DNA of 64,000 nucleotides from Chryseobacterium sp. MA9 (GCF_024399315.1 NZ_CP075170.1:744001-808000), one strand, 5' to 3'; positions 1 to 8,464 are shown, counted from the stretch's first letter. Numbers and translations are program-made. The notes: generated by a model from the letters alone, not told the origin.

Positions 1-755
1 GGAAAACCTGGGTAGGTAATCAGTTTACCGTTCTTTAATAATTTCGCTGATTTTATAGCAGAATTTTCAATAGGTACAATCTGATCATCCTCTCCGTGTA
101 ATACCAAAACAGGAATATCAACTGCTTTCAAATCTTCTGTGAAATCGGTTTCAGAAAATGCTTTAATACCGTCATAGTGAGCAACAATTCCTCCCATCAT
201 TCCCTGTCTCCACCAGTTTCTCTGAATACCGTCTTTGATGTCAGCTCCTTCTCTGTTGTAACCATAGAAAGGAAATGTCAGATCAAAATAAAACTGCTGT
301 CTGTTGTTTAATGTCTGTTCTCTGATGTTGTCAAAAACTTCCATCGGAACTCCATCAGGATTGTTCTCGCTTTTTACCATAACCGGAGGAACAGCACTGA
401 TTAATACTGCTTTTTTTGCTCTGCCATTGGCATATTTATGTACATAGCGGATCACCTCACCACCACCTGTAGAATGTCCTATATGAACAACATCTTTCAA
501 ATCAAGAAATTCTACAAGTTCCGCAGCATCGGAAGCATATTGCTCAATGGTATGGTTATAGATATTCTGGCTTGAACGGCCGTGGCCTCTTCTGTCATGA
601 GAAATTACTCTGTAACCTTTCTGTAAGAAAAAGATAACCTGTGCATCCCAGTCGTCAGATGATAATGGCCATCCGTGGTGAAACATTAATACAGGTCCTT
701 GTCCTTGGTCTTTGTAAAAAATCTCGGTTCCGTCTTTTAATGTAAGTGTGCTCAT
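1..755 (-). CDS. Alpha/beta hydrolase, chloroperoxidase-like (3' end outside window)
   Basis: The reverse strand reads from ATG at 755 to the left edge without a stop, giving about 251 residues that begin MSTLTLKDGTEIFYKDQG. The alpha/beta-hydrolase core is visible: an HGWP oxyanion-hole segment near residue 28, a nucleophile elbow GHSTGGG near residue 95, and an acidic strand LVLHGEDDQIVP near residue 220. The catalytic His should lie just past the window edge. The wording GHSTGGGE and the SAVPPVM segment resemble the cofactor-free haloperoxidase/arylesterase group, which hydrolyses small esters. The true substrate is unknown. No signal peptide, so cytoplasmic. It stands alone behind its own promoter-like element. 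Confidence 0.85.
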   Translation of the reverse strand, partial: MSTLTLKDGTEIFYKDQGQGPVLMFHHGWPLSSDDWDAQVIFFLQKGYRVISHDRRGHGRSSQNIYNHTIEQYASDAAELVEFLDLKDVVHIGHSTGGGEVIRYVHKYANGRAKKAVLISAVPPVMVKSENNPDGVPMEVFDNIREQTLNNRQQFYFDLTFPFYGYNREGADIKDGIQRNWWRQGMMGGIVAHYDGIKAFSETDFTEDLKAVDIPVLVLHGEDDQIVPIENSAIKSAKLLKNGKLITYPGF

Positions 756-821
756 AGTTTTAAATTTTTAATGTTAATTATTAATTTATATGATAATTTT
801 TTTGTTGTCTTAATTCTTTAA

Positions 822-829
822 CAAATGTA
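822..829 (-). promoter_or_regulatory. Candidate -7 promoter element for the alpha/beta hydrolase
   Basis: On the minus strand the bases read TACATTTG, matching the Bacteroidota -7 consensus TAnnTTTG, about 65 bp upstream of the hydrolase ATG. No convincing -33 TTTG was found at the usual spacing, so the call rests on one element and position. Confidence 0.4.
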
Positions 830-951
830 GGACAGTTTGAGTTCACTGAAATTAAACTAGATTAATTTCGTCCATATTTAATAAAAAATTTTTATTTGAT
901 ATCTGATCCGTTTTTGTCTGCAACCTTTTGAAGAATCGAAATTTTTTACAG

Positions 952-986
952 AAAAGGCACTAACCAAAGATAGTTAATGCCTTTTT
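952..986. terminator. Hairpin downstream of the phzF-like gene
   Basis: AAAAGGCA (952-959) pairs with TGCCTTTT (978-985), with an inner TAAC/GTTA pairing that gives a long interrupted stem. It lies between the stop of the phzF-like gene (1057) and the hydrolase promoter, so it could end phzF transcription. The T-run is on the plus strand, so the orientation fits imperfectly. Confidence 0.4.
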
Positions 987-1056
987 GTTTGCTGCCAATC
1001 TAATACATCGTTCGCCGGAACGAGCTGTTTGACTATTCAGTTTGATCAGGATCATA

Positions 1057-1845
1057 TTATTCTATCCATAGATATCCCATAGAATAAGTTTTGGCTTTAC
1101 CTGCAACAATAACCCTTTCATTTTTGTTTTCACAATAGAGCTGTCCACCTCTTTCAGACAGCTGACGGGCAAAAAGCGTATCTTTTCCTAATCTTGAAGA
1201 CCAGAACGGAATGAGCGAGCAGTGTGCAGAGCCGGTTACAGGATCTTCGAGAATAGATGACTGTGGAGTAAAATATCTTGAAACAAAATCACTGTCTGTA
1301 CCGGCAGCCGTCACAACAAGGCCGCCAGGATCCAGATTGATAAGGTCAAAAACAGATCTTTCAATCTTGATATTTTTGATGTCATCCTCAGAATCATATA
1401 GCAGAATATAATCTCTTGATTTGAAAACTTCTTTGGGCTGTATATTCAGCGATCTGGATATAGTGTCTGGAAGAACTGCTGTTTCGGGCATTCTTGAAGG
1501 AAAATCCATATAATAAGTGTCATCTTTAACATCAACTATTAATTCACCGCTTTTAGTTTCAAAAATGATTCTATTGCTCTGATAGTTTAAGATTGAAATC
1601 AAGCAATGAGCTGTGGCCAGAGTAGCATGTCCGCATAAGTCCATCTCTATTTCAGGTGTAAACCATCTCAGATGAATTGTATTGCCATTGTCAATAAAGA
1701 AAGCTGTTTCGGCTACGGCATTTTCGCGGGCTATTTTTAAAAGCAATTCATCAGCTAACCAGGTTTTTAAAGGAACGACACATGCAGGGTTTCCATGGAA
1801 AATTTTTTCAGTAAATGCATCTATTTGATATAATTCTAACTTCAT
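1057..1845 (-). CDS. PhzF-family isomerase/epimerase
   Basis: This encodes 262 residues starting MKLELYQIDAFTEKIFHGNP, the usual N-terminus and length of the PhzF/diaminopimelate-epimerase-fold family. An upstream in-frame ATG at 1914 would add 23 residues not typical of the family, so I place the start at 1845. The family's acid/base glutamate is in NAVAETAFF (about residue 45), and the second conserved block is DLCGHATLA. The C-terminal lobe carries EDPVTGSAHCSL. PhzF itself isomerises a dihydro-hydroxyanthranilate in phenazine synthesis, but most homologues, including lone ones like this, have unknown substrates. No phenazine genes are nearby. Confidence 0.9.
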   Translation of the reverse strand: MKLELYQIDAFTEKIFHGNPACVVPLKTWLADELLLKIARENAVAETAFFIDNGNTIHLRWFTPEIEMDLCGHATLATAHCLISILNYQSNRIIFETKSGELIVDVKDDTYYMDFPSRMPETAVLPDTISRSLNIQPKEVFKSRDYILLYDSEDDIKNIKIERSVFDLINLDPGGLVVTAAGTDSDFVSRYFTPQSSILEDPVTGSAHCSLIPFWSSRLGKDTLFARQLSERGGQLYCENKNERVIVAGKAKTYSMGYLWIE

Positions 1846-2727
1846 GATTGATAAAAATTTCTGTCTGTAACGAAGATACTTTATTTTTCGGACAGCTGTT
1901 GATAGATTTATCATTCTGCTGTTTTTTTAATCATTTTTTGAAGTTGGCTTATAAGATGGTAGCGTAGATTATTAATAAATCTTTATTTATTATCATGTAT
2001 TTAAATTTTTCGAGTTAATAATGGCTTTTTATTAAAAAATTAATAAAACACACAACAAAAAATGTCACTTTTATTTCTTTATTTTTTAATTCCGTCACTG
2101 TTATGTACAAATAAAAGTTCCCTTGCAGAAGAAGTTTAACATATTTTAATATAATATTATGATCAGGGTCATAATAATATTACTTGTATTTCACTATGTT
2201 TGGAATAATAAAACTAATACATGAAATAAGGATAACATAAAAACTTGTTAAACTAAAAATTAGTAAAGATTATCAAAGATTATGAAGGACTTATTTTCAC
2301 TAAAAGGAAAGAGGAAGGATCATATTATAAGGTACTTTAAAAAAAAAATGTACCAATTGATCGAAAAGGGTGATTGGATTACTTTTACAATAAAAAAATA
2401 CTACAAGACAATAACTATTTCCTGTTTGATATGTAATGATTTAGTTACTTTAATTATCGTAAGGACAAAAGTTACTCCATTTTATGAAAAATATACAGTA
2501 CTGTAGTGTTATAAATGAGGTAATCTGGATATATCGAAATGGATCTATGGAACAAACCTTTCAAAAAAAACTGAGCATCCTAATATTGTGTTCAAATAAA
2601 TATTTTGTTCGTCGAAACCTTTTATCTTTTTCATTTACTCGTCATAATTAATTTATCCATTCCTAAAGCAAAAGAATTGTTGGATAGATAATCCTTCAAA
2701 TTTTTATAAAATAAAAACCACAAAACA
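1846..2727. other. Long AT-rich intergenic region
   Basis: About 880 bp between phzF and the tRNA promoter. It holds an imperfect dyad around 2156-2175 (ATTATGA-N6-TCATAAT), a TATGTTTG promoter-like element at 2195-2202, and a doubtful 74-codon ORF at 2282-2506. I see no RNA gene, repeat family or transposase remnant in the rest. Confidence 0.4.
2282..2506 (+). CDS. Hypothetical 74-residue protein (doubtful)
   Basis: The ORF begins MKDLFSLKGKRKDHIIRYF and ends YEKYTVL. It is basic, with a lysine/tyrosine-rich first half and a hydrophobic stretch (ITISCLICNDLVTLIIV) near residues 45-62 that could be one membrane segment. It resembles no family I recognise. A TATGTTTG promoter-like element sits 80 bp upstream. 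The composition is close to what random AT-rich DNA gives, so it may not be translated. Confidence 0.25.
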   Translation: MKDLFSLKGKRKDHIIRYFKKKMYQLIEKGDWITFTIKKYYKTITISCLICNDLVTLIIVRTKVTPFYEKYTVL

Positions 2728-2758
2728 TTTGCATATATTATTTAAATACTTACTTTTG
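2728..2758 (+). promoter_or_regulatory. Promoter of tRNA-Ala, Bacteroidota type
   Basis: TTTG at 2728-2731 and TACTTTTG at 2751-2758 are separated by 19 bp, matching the -33 TTTG / -7 TAnnTTTG arrangement used by the Bacteroidota housekeeping sigma factor. Transcription would start about 20 bp before the mature tRNA. Confidence 0.75.
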
Positions 2759-2785
2759 TACCCGCTTCACAATTAATGAAGATAC

Positions 2786-2859
2786 GGGGGATTGGCGCAG
2801 TTGGCTAGCGCGTTTGACTGGCAGTCAAAAGGTCACGGGTTCGAATCCCGTATTCTCCA
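2786..2859 (+). tRNA. tRNA-Ala (anticodon GGC)
   Basis: The cloverleaf folds completely. The acceptor GGGGGAT pairs with ATTCTCC, and the D stem is GCGC/GCGC. The anticodon stem TTTGA/TCAAA has loop CTGGCAG, giving anticodon GGC at 2820-2822. The T stem is ACGGG/CCCGT with TTCGAAT, and the discriminator is A. The third acceptor pair is G:U, the classic alanine identity element. CCA is not encoded, as is usual in this phylum. No second copy of its 3' end was seen, so there is no sign of an integrated element. Confidence 0.96.
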
Positions 2860-2904
2860 CTTGGTGCAACTGATGAAATCTTCAAAATGCACAAAAAAAT
2901 TGAT

Positions 2905-2941
2905 AAAACCTGCAAAATTTCTAGTTTTGCAGGTTTTTTTA
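2905..2941 (+). terminator. Intrinsic terminator after tRNA-Ala
   Basis: A perfect 13-bp stem (AAAACCTGCAAAA with TTTTGCAGGTTTT) closes a 7-nt loop and is followed by a run of T. It lies 45 bp past the tRNA. Its A-rich left arm could also end the convergent araC-type gene. Confidence 0.85.
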
Positions 2942-3021
2942 TTTCCCAGCTAACAAATTTTTAAATAAACTCATAAAATTTGCAGCAAACTTTTCTGAAA
3001 ATGTCCTTTCTTATTTATATT

Positions 3022-3804
3022 TTACAGCATTGCTTTAAATTCAGTGGGACGCATATTGGTCAGCTGGAAAAAAGTATTACTAAAAGCAGATATGTTTGAA
3101 TATCCAACTTCATAAGCAAGTTCTGTAACCGTTAAGTTGGTATTTTTGATAAGCTCCATCGCCCTGATAATGCGGAGCATTTTGATATATTGGATAAATG
3201 ATATATGCAGTTTATTTTGAAATAACCTGGTCAGGCTTCTTACACTGAGTCCAAATTTTGAAGCAATATCTTGCAGAGTAAGGGGTTCGCTGATTCTTTT
3301 CCTCAGATCAGATGTTATATCATTGAGTCGCTCATCATCTGTGGTAGGAAGCTGGATTGAAAATTTTTGTAAGTTTTCTTTTGGCAATAAACCCCATAAT
3401 GTTTTTAAAAATTCAAATTCCCAATCTCCCGGGAAAAAATTTCCCTGCCACTTTTCACTGAAAAAAAGCATCTCGGAAAGCAGTCTGCTTACGGGATAAA
3501 TTCCCAGATTATTATAAAATTCTTCTACATAAGCCTCCGGGAAATAAATATTAATAATATGGAGGTCCTGTGCATTGTACATCAGGTTATGCGGAAAATT
3601 CTGCGGAATCCATATATAATGATTGGAAGGAATATAATAATCCCTTTCACTTGTTTGTAGATAAGCAATTCCGCCTAACACCAAAAGCAATTGTCCCTTT
3701 TTATGCTGATGGGCGGGCAGACGTTGTTCGGTCTGCTGCCGCATTACTAAAATTGAATTATCATACTGATCTACAATCCTGTTAAGCTCTTCCAGAAAAT
3801 TCAT
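3022..3804 (-). CDS. AraC-family transcriptional regulator
   Basis: A 260-residue protein. The N-terminal half is a cupin-like sensor domain (LPAHQHKKGQLLLVLGG with a YIWIPQNFPHNL strand). The C-terminal 100 residues hold the two AraC helix-turn-helix units: LTLQDIASKFGLSVRSLTRLF, then LTVTELAYEVGYSNISAFSNTFF ending in MRPTEFK. Regulators of this layout often control an adjacent efflux or detoxification operon. Here the divergent TolC/HlyD/MFS operon starts 330 bp away, so it is the obvious target (inference). The ligand is unknown. Confidence 0.93.
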   Translation of the reverse strand: MNFLEELNRIVDQYDNSILVMRQQTEQRLPAHQHKKGQLLLVLGGIAYLQTSERDYYIPSNHYIWIPQNFPHNLMYNAQDLHIINIYFPEAYVEEFYNNLGIYPVSRLLSEMLFFSEKWQGNFFPGDWEFEFLKTLWGLLPKENLQKFSIQLPTTDDERLNDITSDLRKRISEPLTLQDIASKFGLSVRSLTRLFQNKLHISFIQYIKMLRIIRAMELIKNTNLTVTELAYEVGYSNISAFSNTFFQLTNMRPTEFKAML

Positions 3805-3863
3805 TTGGCTAAAATAAACAAAATTTGGGCTTATTATATAAAATAAGATGGATGCTCTTAAAA

Positions 3864-3871
3864 TAATTTTG
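3864..3871 (+). promoter_or_regulatory. Candidate -7 element of the efflux operon
   Basis: TAATTTTG matches TAnnTTTG and lies 49 bp before the small ORF at 3920 and about 260 bp before tolC. No -33 TTTG is at standard spacing, which would fit an activator-dependent promoter (the AraC-type regulator is divergent), but that is inference. Confidence 0.4.
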
Positions 3872-3919
3872 TAAACAAGATATAATAAGATTTTAGTTAT
3901 AAAAAATTTCTATAACCAC

Positions 3920-4144
3920 ATGCGAAAAATAAATAAAGATCCTGGAAAAATGGATTATAATGGAAAATATCCAGCTCAATGCGAGGTGCAGAAAATTAAA
4001 TTCATTTTCAATTCAATGTATTTAAATCCTTTCATTCCTATAACTGATTTAACATTTATAGTAGATGAACTGAGAGCAGTCATAAAATACTGGAAACAAA
4101 GAAATCAACAACAGTTTAATAGGCCTTCACATGAAACATTCTAA
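3920..4144 (+). CDS. Small ORF overlapping the start of the TolC gene
   Basis: A 74-residue ORF begins MRKINKDPGKMDYNGKYPAQ and ends NRPSHETF. Its last 14 bases overlap the first codons of the TolC gene in another frame, and it is the first ORF after the TAATTTTG element. No signal peptide, membrane segment or known domain is visible; the middle (IKFIFNSMYLNPFIPITDLTFIVDEL) looks globular. It could be a real small protein translationally coupled to tolC, or a chance ORF in leader DNA. Confidence 0.4.
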   Translation: MRKINKDPGKMDYNGKYPAQCEVQKIKFIFNSMYLNPFIPITDLTFIVDELRAVIKYWKQRNQQQFNRPSHETF

Positions 4145-5462
4145 CTTGATAGCTTCGTTAAGTATGATAGCTGTTCTTTGTTCTCAACAGGTAGAATCAC
4201 AAATTTCGGATAGTACAGAGCTACTGACACTTGAAAAGATTTGGAATATTTCAGCACTCCATAACAGACAGTTGAAGTTATCAGACCTGAGCCGGAAAGA
4301 AAGTCGACTAGGTACTGATGAAGCAAAAAATAGACTCTTACCCGAGCTTTCTGTCGGGGGAGACTTTAGACTCAATTCAAAATTTCTTGTTTACGAAAAT
4401 GGCTTGTTTTCCTCCCCGCAAAATGTAAACGTTTCCCATTACGGATATAGTGCAGGATATCATTTAAATCTGAATCTGTACAGTGGGGGTAAAGAAACAA
4501 GAAATATTAAAATGAAGCAGGAAGAAGAACTGGTAAAACAGTATGAGTTTGACCTGCAGAAGAATAATATAAAATATAATGCTGCGGTTGCCTACTATGA
4601 TCTTTACAAATTTTTGCATTTTCGGACGTTTATTTCGGCTGAAATTTCGGCAGAGAAAAAACAGTTTACCCTTGTAGAAAATTTATATAAGAATGGTGTG
4701 ATAATGAAAAGTGATGTGTTAAGAATATCGGTTAAATTATCACAGATGGAGCTGAACCTTTCTGACATTGAAAAGAAAATAGATCTTGCAAGACAGCGGC
4801 TCAATATATTGATGGGCCGTGAAAGCAACATACCTTTTGATATATCATATCAGGATATTTTTGAACCTGAAACCATAACCGAAGCCCATCCTGATTATAT
4901 TGATATTGCTCTGAACAACTCTCCGCAATATAAAATTGCTTATAGTAATATTATATTGAGTGAATTGAATATCAGGCAGACAAAGGCAGATTTACAGCCA
5001 AAAGTTTCTTTGTATTCGAAGTACAATTATACCTTTCCCCAGATTTCTTTCTATCCTTATTCTAATGATTTGTGGGGATTCGGCCAGACAGGAATTCAGG
5101 TACAGTTCTCTATTGACAATCTTTATAAAAGCCGGCATTCCATTGCCCGTGCCCAAAATATATATGAGCAGCAGAAGGAAAAAGCCAGCATACAAAAAGA
5201 TGAAATCACGTTTCGGGTTAACGAGGCATATTTACAGGAGCAACAGGCGTTTGAGAGTGTGGAAATGGCTGAGAAAAATATCAAAAAAAGCTCGGAAACA
5301 GTTAGGGTAATCAGAAATAGTTATCTGAATCAGGAATCACTGTTAACAGATTTGCTGGATGCTGAAAATATCCTTCTTGAAGCAAAATTCAATCTGATCA
5401 CTGCTCAGGCTGAACTAAAACTAAGCCATATCAGATTATTGGCCATTACAGGAATACTTTAA
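4131..5462 (+). CDS. TolC-family outer-membrane efflux protein
   Basis: A 443-residue protein with an N-terminal signal sequence (MKHSNLIASLSMIAVLCSQQ), then two repeats of the outer-membrane efflux protein fold. The long periplasmic helices are rich in Gln, Glu and Lys, as in KNIKYNAAVAYYDLYKFL and in the C-terminal LLTDLLDAENILLEAKFNLITAQAELKLS. It forms the outer-membrane duct of a tripartite pump. The HlyD and MFS genes follow directly, 13 bp and 1.06 kb downstream, making an EmrAB-TolC-like set. The exported compound cannot be told from sequence. Confidence 0.93.
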   Translation: MKHSNLIASLSMIAVLCSQQVESQISDSTELLTLEKIWNISALHNRQLKLSDLSRKESRLGTDEAKNRLLPELSVGGDFRLNSKFLVYENGLFSSPQNVNVSHYGYSAGYHLNLNLYSGGKETRNIKMKQEEELVKQYEFDLQKNNIKYNAAVAYYDLYKFLHFRTFISAEISAEKKQFTLVENLYKNGVIMKSDVLRISVKLSQMELNLSDIEKKIDLARQRLNILMGRESNIPFDISYQDIFEPETITEAHPDYIDIALNNSPQYKIAYSNIILSELNIRQTKADLQPKVSLYSKYNYTFPQISFYPYSNDLWGFGQTGIQVQFSIDNLYKSRHSIARAQNIYEQQKEKASIQKDEITFRVNEAYLQEQQAFESVEMAEKNIKKSSETVRVIRNSYLNQESLLTDLLDAENILLEAKFNLITAQAELKLSHIRLLAITGIL

Positions 5463-5475
5463 TGAATTTAACAAT

Positions 5476-6522
5476 ATGAATAAAAATAAAACAGATAAAA
5501 CAGTTGTAGTAATAACCCAATGGTTGGGGAATGCATTATTGGCTGCATTAGTGATATGGGGAAGTATTTACATCTGGAAAGGATACCATTATCAGCATAC
5601 TAATGATGCGCAGATTGATGCTTATCTGTCACCAGTAAATGTGAAAGTAGGAGGATACATAAGCAAAATTTATTATAAAGATAACCAGAAGTTTAAAAAA
5701 GGAGATACCCTGGTCATAATCGAACTGGATGAATACGGAATGAAAAGAGATGCAGCACTGGCAGAATTAATGAGTTCAAGAGCTAAACAGCCGATCCTCA
5801 CAGCCAATGAAGAAACACAGACCAAAAGCATTGATGTTATCAGAGCACAGCTTTCTGGTGTCTGGGCGAAACTGGTGCAACAGCAGCGAGAGTATCAGCG
5901 CTATAAAAATCTGCTGGCTGATGAATCAACAACACAGCAAAAGTTTGATCATGTAACAGCCTCACTGGCTATTAATCAGTCCGATTACCTACAGACGAAA
6001 GCCGAATTACGGGTTGCCGAATCTAAACTTAATGATATCAGAGCACAACGCGCTGCAATAGATGCGGAAATAAAAATTAAAGAAGCTTTATTGAAAAGAC
6101 AGATGCTGGATATCAAATATACCGTTATTACGGCTCCGTTTGATGGACAGATTGGCAAAAAGACAATTCAGGAAGGACAGCTGGTGCAGCCTGGACAAAC
6201 GCTTGCTTTTATGGTAAATAGCTCAGAGGCGAAATGGGTAATTGCCAATTTTAAAGAAACACAGATTAGTAATTTTAAGCCGGGGCAGAAAGTATTGGTT
6301 GAAGTAGATGCTTTTCCAGGTGAAAAATTGAATGGAACTATAGAATCTCTTTCTCCGACCACTGGCTCCCGTTATTCGATTCTGCCGCCTGATAATGCCA
6401 CAGGTAACTTTGTAAAGATTACACAGCGAATTCCGGTCCGGATAAAACTGACCGATAGTCCAGGAAAGTTAACTCGCTTTTCTGCAGGAATGAACGCCAA
6501 TGTTGATGTTATAAATGACTAA
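5476..6522 (+). CDS. HlyD/EmrA-type membrane fusion protein
   Basis: A 348-residue periplasmic adaptor with one N-terminal membrane anchor (residues 12-35). The split biotinyl-lipoyl domain begins TNDAQIDAYLSPVNVKVGG, and its second half is ITAPFDGQIGKKTIQEGQLV, near residues 215-235. Between them lies an alpha-helical hairpin, and the C-terminal beta-barrel contains KPGQKVLVEVDAFPG. It bridges the TolC duct and the inner-membrane MFS pump. The stop overlaps the next start (TAATG), so expression is coupled. Confidence 0.94.
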   Translation: MNKNKTDKTVVVITQWLGNALLAALVIWGSIYIWKGYHYQHTNDAQIDAYLSPVNVKVGGYISKIYYKDNQKFKKGDTLVIIELDEYGMKRDAALAELMSSRAKQPILTANEETQTKSIDVIRAQLSGVWAKLVQQQREYQRYKNLLADESTTQQKFDHVTASLAINQSDYLQTKAELRVAESKLNDIRAQRAAIDAEIKIKEALLKRQMLDIKYTVITAPFDGQIGKKTIQEGQLVQPGQTLAFMVNSSEAKWVIANFKETQISNFKPGQKVLVEVDAFPGEKLNGTIESLSPTTGSRYSILPPDNATGNFVKITQRIPVRIKLTDSPGKLTRFSAGMNANVDVIND

Positions 6523-8114
6523 TGATGCAAGCACATAGAATTCCTGTTTTTAAAAATTGGGTATCCGAATGGGTAGCACGATCAGTGATATTTACCATAT
6601 TGATGACCTGCCTTTATAGCTTTGCCTTATATACCAATCCGGCAACAATAATGGGTTTTTACGGAGTGGAATCTACGGATATTCAATATGCTATGGTTGT
6701 TATTTATGGATCTACGGTGGCTTTTCTGGCTTTGGATTTTCGTATTGTGAAGTACTTTTCTCCTCGTAAATATCTTCTGACGGCACTTGCTGTGAATGCG
6801 TTGTGTTCACTGATCTGTTTCTATACCAGGAATTGGATGATCTTCATAGTGGTCCAGTTCATTCAGGGAATTACCTGCGCTCTGATGTCCGGAATTGTAT
6901 TGAACATGATATTTCCACGTTTAGAATCTGCACGGGCAAGGGTAATAGGATACACCGTACTTTATGGCGGTATACAGATTTCAGTTCCTCTATATTCAAT
7001 TTATTACAGCATAGTGCTTTATTTTTTTGATTTCAACTGGTTGTTTTACGGATTAATTGTACTGCTGGTAATCTTAACGGGTATGGTGATGGTTACAATG
7101 AATGGGAAAGCAAGGTTTCATAAAAAAATTCCGCTTTATCAGGTAGACTGGATAGGTTATCTTTTCTATATAACTTTTATTCTCATATTAGGATACATTT
7201 TGGTATACGGGAGACAGCTGGGGTGGCTGGACAGTCCTTTGATAGCTTTTTTAAGTCTGTTTAACGTATTGGTTCTTTTTATTTTTATAAGCAGGGAACT
7301 CAAATTAAAACGTCCGTTAATTAACCTTCATATTTTTAAAACGAGGAATTTTGTTATTGGTCTATTGCTGCTTTTTACTTTTTACATTTTTAAAGGAAGT
7401 ACCGGGCTTGCTTATGGATATCTGGAAATCATTCTGGGAAATGACCCTCTCAGTACAATTCCCATATGGATGGCGGTAATTGCAGGAACCGTGATTGGAA
7501 TGTTTGTAATTTCCCGCTTTATTCTTATGGGTTATAACCTGATAAAGATCATTATTGCAGGTTTTGGAATCATGGCTTTGTTTTATGTCTATATGTTGCT
7601 CTTTGTAACCGTTCAGGGGGAGACATGTGATTTTATTCCCGCTTTGTTTATCTATGGTTTTGCAACAGGAGTGCTATTTGTTCCAATTGTATCTTTTACC
7701 ATTTCTGCGGCTCCCCCAAACATTGCTGCCAATGCATCACTGGTTGGTATTCTCGCAAGGTTTACCGGTTTTACGACAAGCTTAGCACTTAATAATGAAC
7801 TTCAGTTATATACTAAAGGTGCAGCCACAGAGAAAATACGTGAAAATGTGAATGAAACAAATCCCCAGCTTTCCATTACTCTGGAGAATACTTATCAGAT
7901 GTATATGAATGCTGGGAATGATATTTATACTGCAAAGAATTCTTCTGCCGGATATCTGAACAGTCTGGTAAAAGAACAGGTATTGGTAAGTGCTACCCGT
8001 GATTATTATAACCTGATGCTTGCTGGGGTGTTATGCGTTATTATAATTGTTTTGCTGCTGCCATATGTTCAGCGGGTAGTACTTAAACTGAAGAAAGGGC
8101 AGGTTCCTTACTAG
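6522..8114 (+). CDS. MFS drug efflux transporter, DHA2/EmrB-like
   Basis: A 530-residue hydrophobic protein with about 14 membrane segments, the size and layout of the DHA2 (14-TM) drug:proton antiporters. The start is the ATG overlapping the HlyD stop by one base; a second ATG follows immediately. It would expel a toxic compound using the proton gradient, with the adaptor and TolC carrying it across the outer membrane. The family signature motifs are weakly conserved, as is common in Bacteroidota members. No T-rich terminator follows; the next 170 bp are AT-rich. Confidence 0.92.
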   Translation: MMQAHRIPVFKNWVSEWVARSVIFTILMTCLYSFALYTNPATIMGFYGVESTDIQYAMVVIYGSTVAFLALDFRIVKYFSPRKYLLTALAVNALCSLICFYTRNWMIFIVVQFIQGITCALMSGIVLNMIFPRLESARARVIGYTVLYGGIQISVPLYSIYYSIVLYFFDFNWLFYGLIVLLVILTGMVMVTMNGKARFHKKIPLYQVDWIGYLFYITFILILGYILVYGRQLGWLDSPLIAFLSLFNVLVLFIFISRELKLKRPLINLHIFKTRNFVIGLLLLFTFYIFKGSTGLAYGYLEIILGNDPLSTIPIWMAVIAGTVIGMFVISRFILMGYNLIKIIIAGFGIMALFYVYMLLFVTVQGETCDFIPALFIYGFATGVLFVPIVSFTISAAPPNIAANASLVGILARFTGFTTSLALNNELQLYTKGAATEKIRENVNETNPQLSITLENTYQMYMNAGNDIYTAKNSSAGYLNSLVKEQVLVSATRDYYNLMLAGVLCVIIIVLLLPYVQRVVLKLKKGQVPY

Positions 8115-8289
8115 AAGCTTAATGGATGTGTTTTATTTGTTTTTAGTTCTTTTTTATCAGCAAATTTAAAATCCTGTTTGAAATATGATTAGAATCCAAG
8201 CAGACTAAAATCATATTCTTGATCAGACAATATTCTTTTTAATTTTTTTGATAAGCTTTTATATCTGTATTTTTTTTACCAAAAAATTG

Positions 8290-8297
8290 TATATTTG
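8290..8297 (+). promoter_or_regulatory. Promoter -7 element of the aspartokinase leader
   Basis: TATATTTG matches TAnnTTTG exactly and is followed after 16 bp by the ATG of the 18-codon leader ORF. A -33 TTTG at standard spacing is not evident, but the element is well placed to make a leader RNA of about 160 nt before the aspartokinase start. Confidence 0.55.
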
Positions 8298-8313
8298 CCC
8301 AGCAAAAAAGAAA

Positions 8314-8370
8314 ATGATATTATCTAACTTAAAAAAAGGAAAGAAACAGTACTTACGTCGAACGTCGTGA
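8314..8370 (+). CDS. Putative leader peptide of the aspartokinase attenuator
   Basis: An 18-codon ORF encodes MILSNLKKGKKQYLRRTS and ends in TGA. Four of five consecutive codons (7, 8, 10, 11) are lysine, and an Arg-Arg-Thr-Ser end follows. It lies between a promoter element and an intrinsic terminator that directly precedes an aspartokinase gene. Lysine and threonine are end products of that pathway, so ribosome stalling at Lys (or Thr) codons could decide termination. The GAAAATGA around its start can pair with TCATTTTC at 8372-8379, giving a possible alternative structure. Translation is not shown. Confidence 0.5.
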   Translation: MILSNLKKGKKQYLRRTS

Positions 8371-8405
8371 GTCATTTTCCTATTGGTTAGAAACTAAATA
8401 CACAG

Positions 8406-8437
8406 GAGCTTGTCATCACGACAAGCTCTTTTTTTTT
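8406..8437 (+). terminator. Attenuator terminator upstream of aspartokinase
   Basis: A 9-bp perfect GC-containing stem (GAGCTTGTC / GACAAGCTC) with a 5-nt loop ATCAC is followed by nine T. It ends 27 bp before the aspartokinase ATG and does not follow any long gene, so it most plausibly acts as a conditional terminator in the leader. Confidence 0.8.
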
Positions 8438-8464
8438 GAAAAAATTTTAACAATTTAATTTATT

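Noticed and set aside
2786-2859. tRNA-Ala as an integration site
   Set aside because: No copy of its 3' end, integrase or phage-like gene was found nearby.
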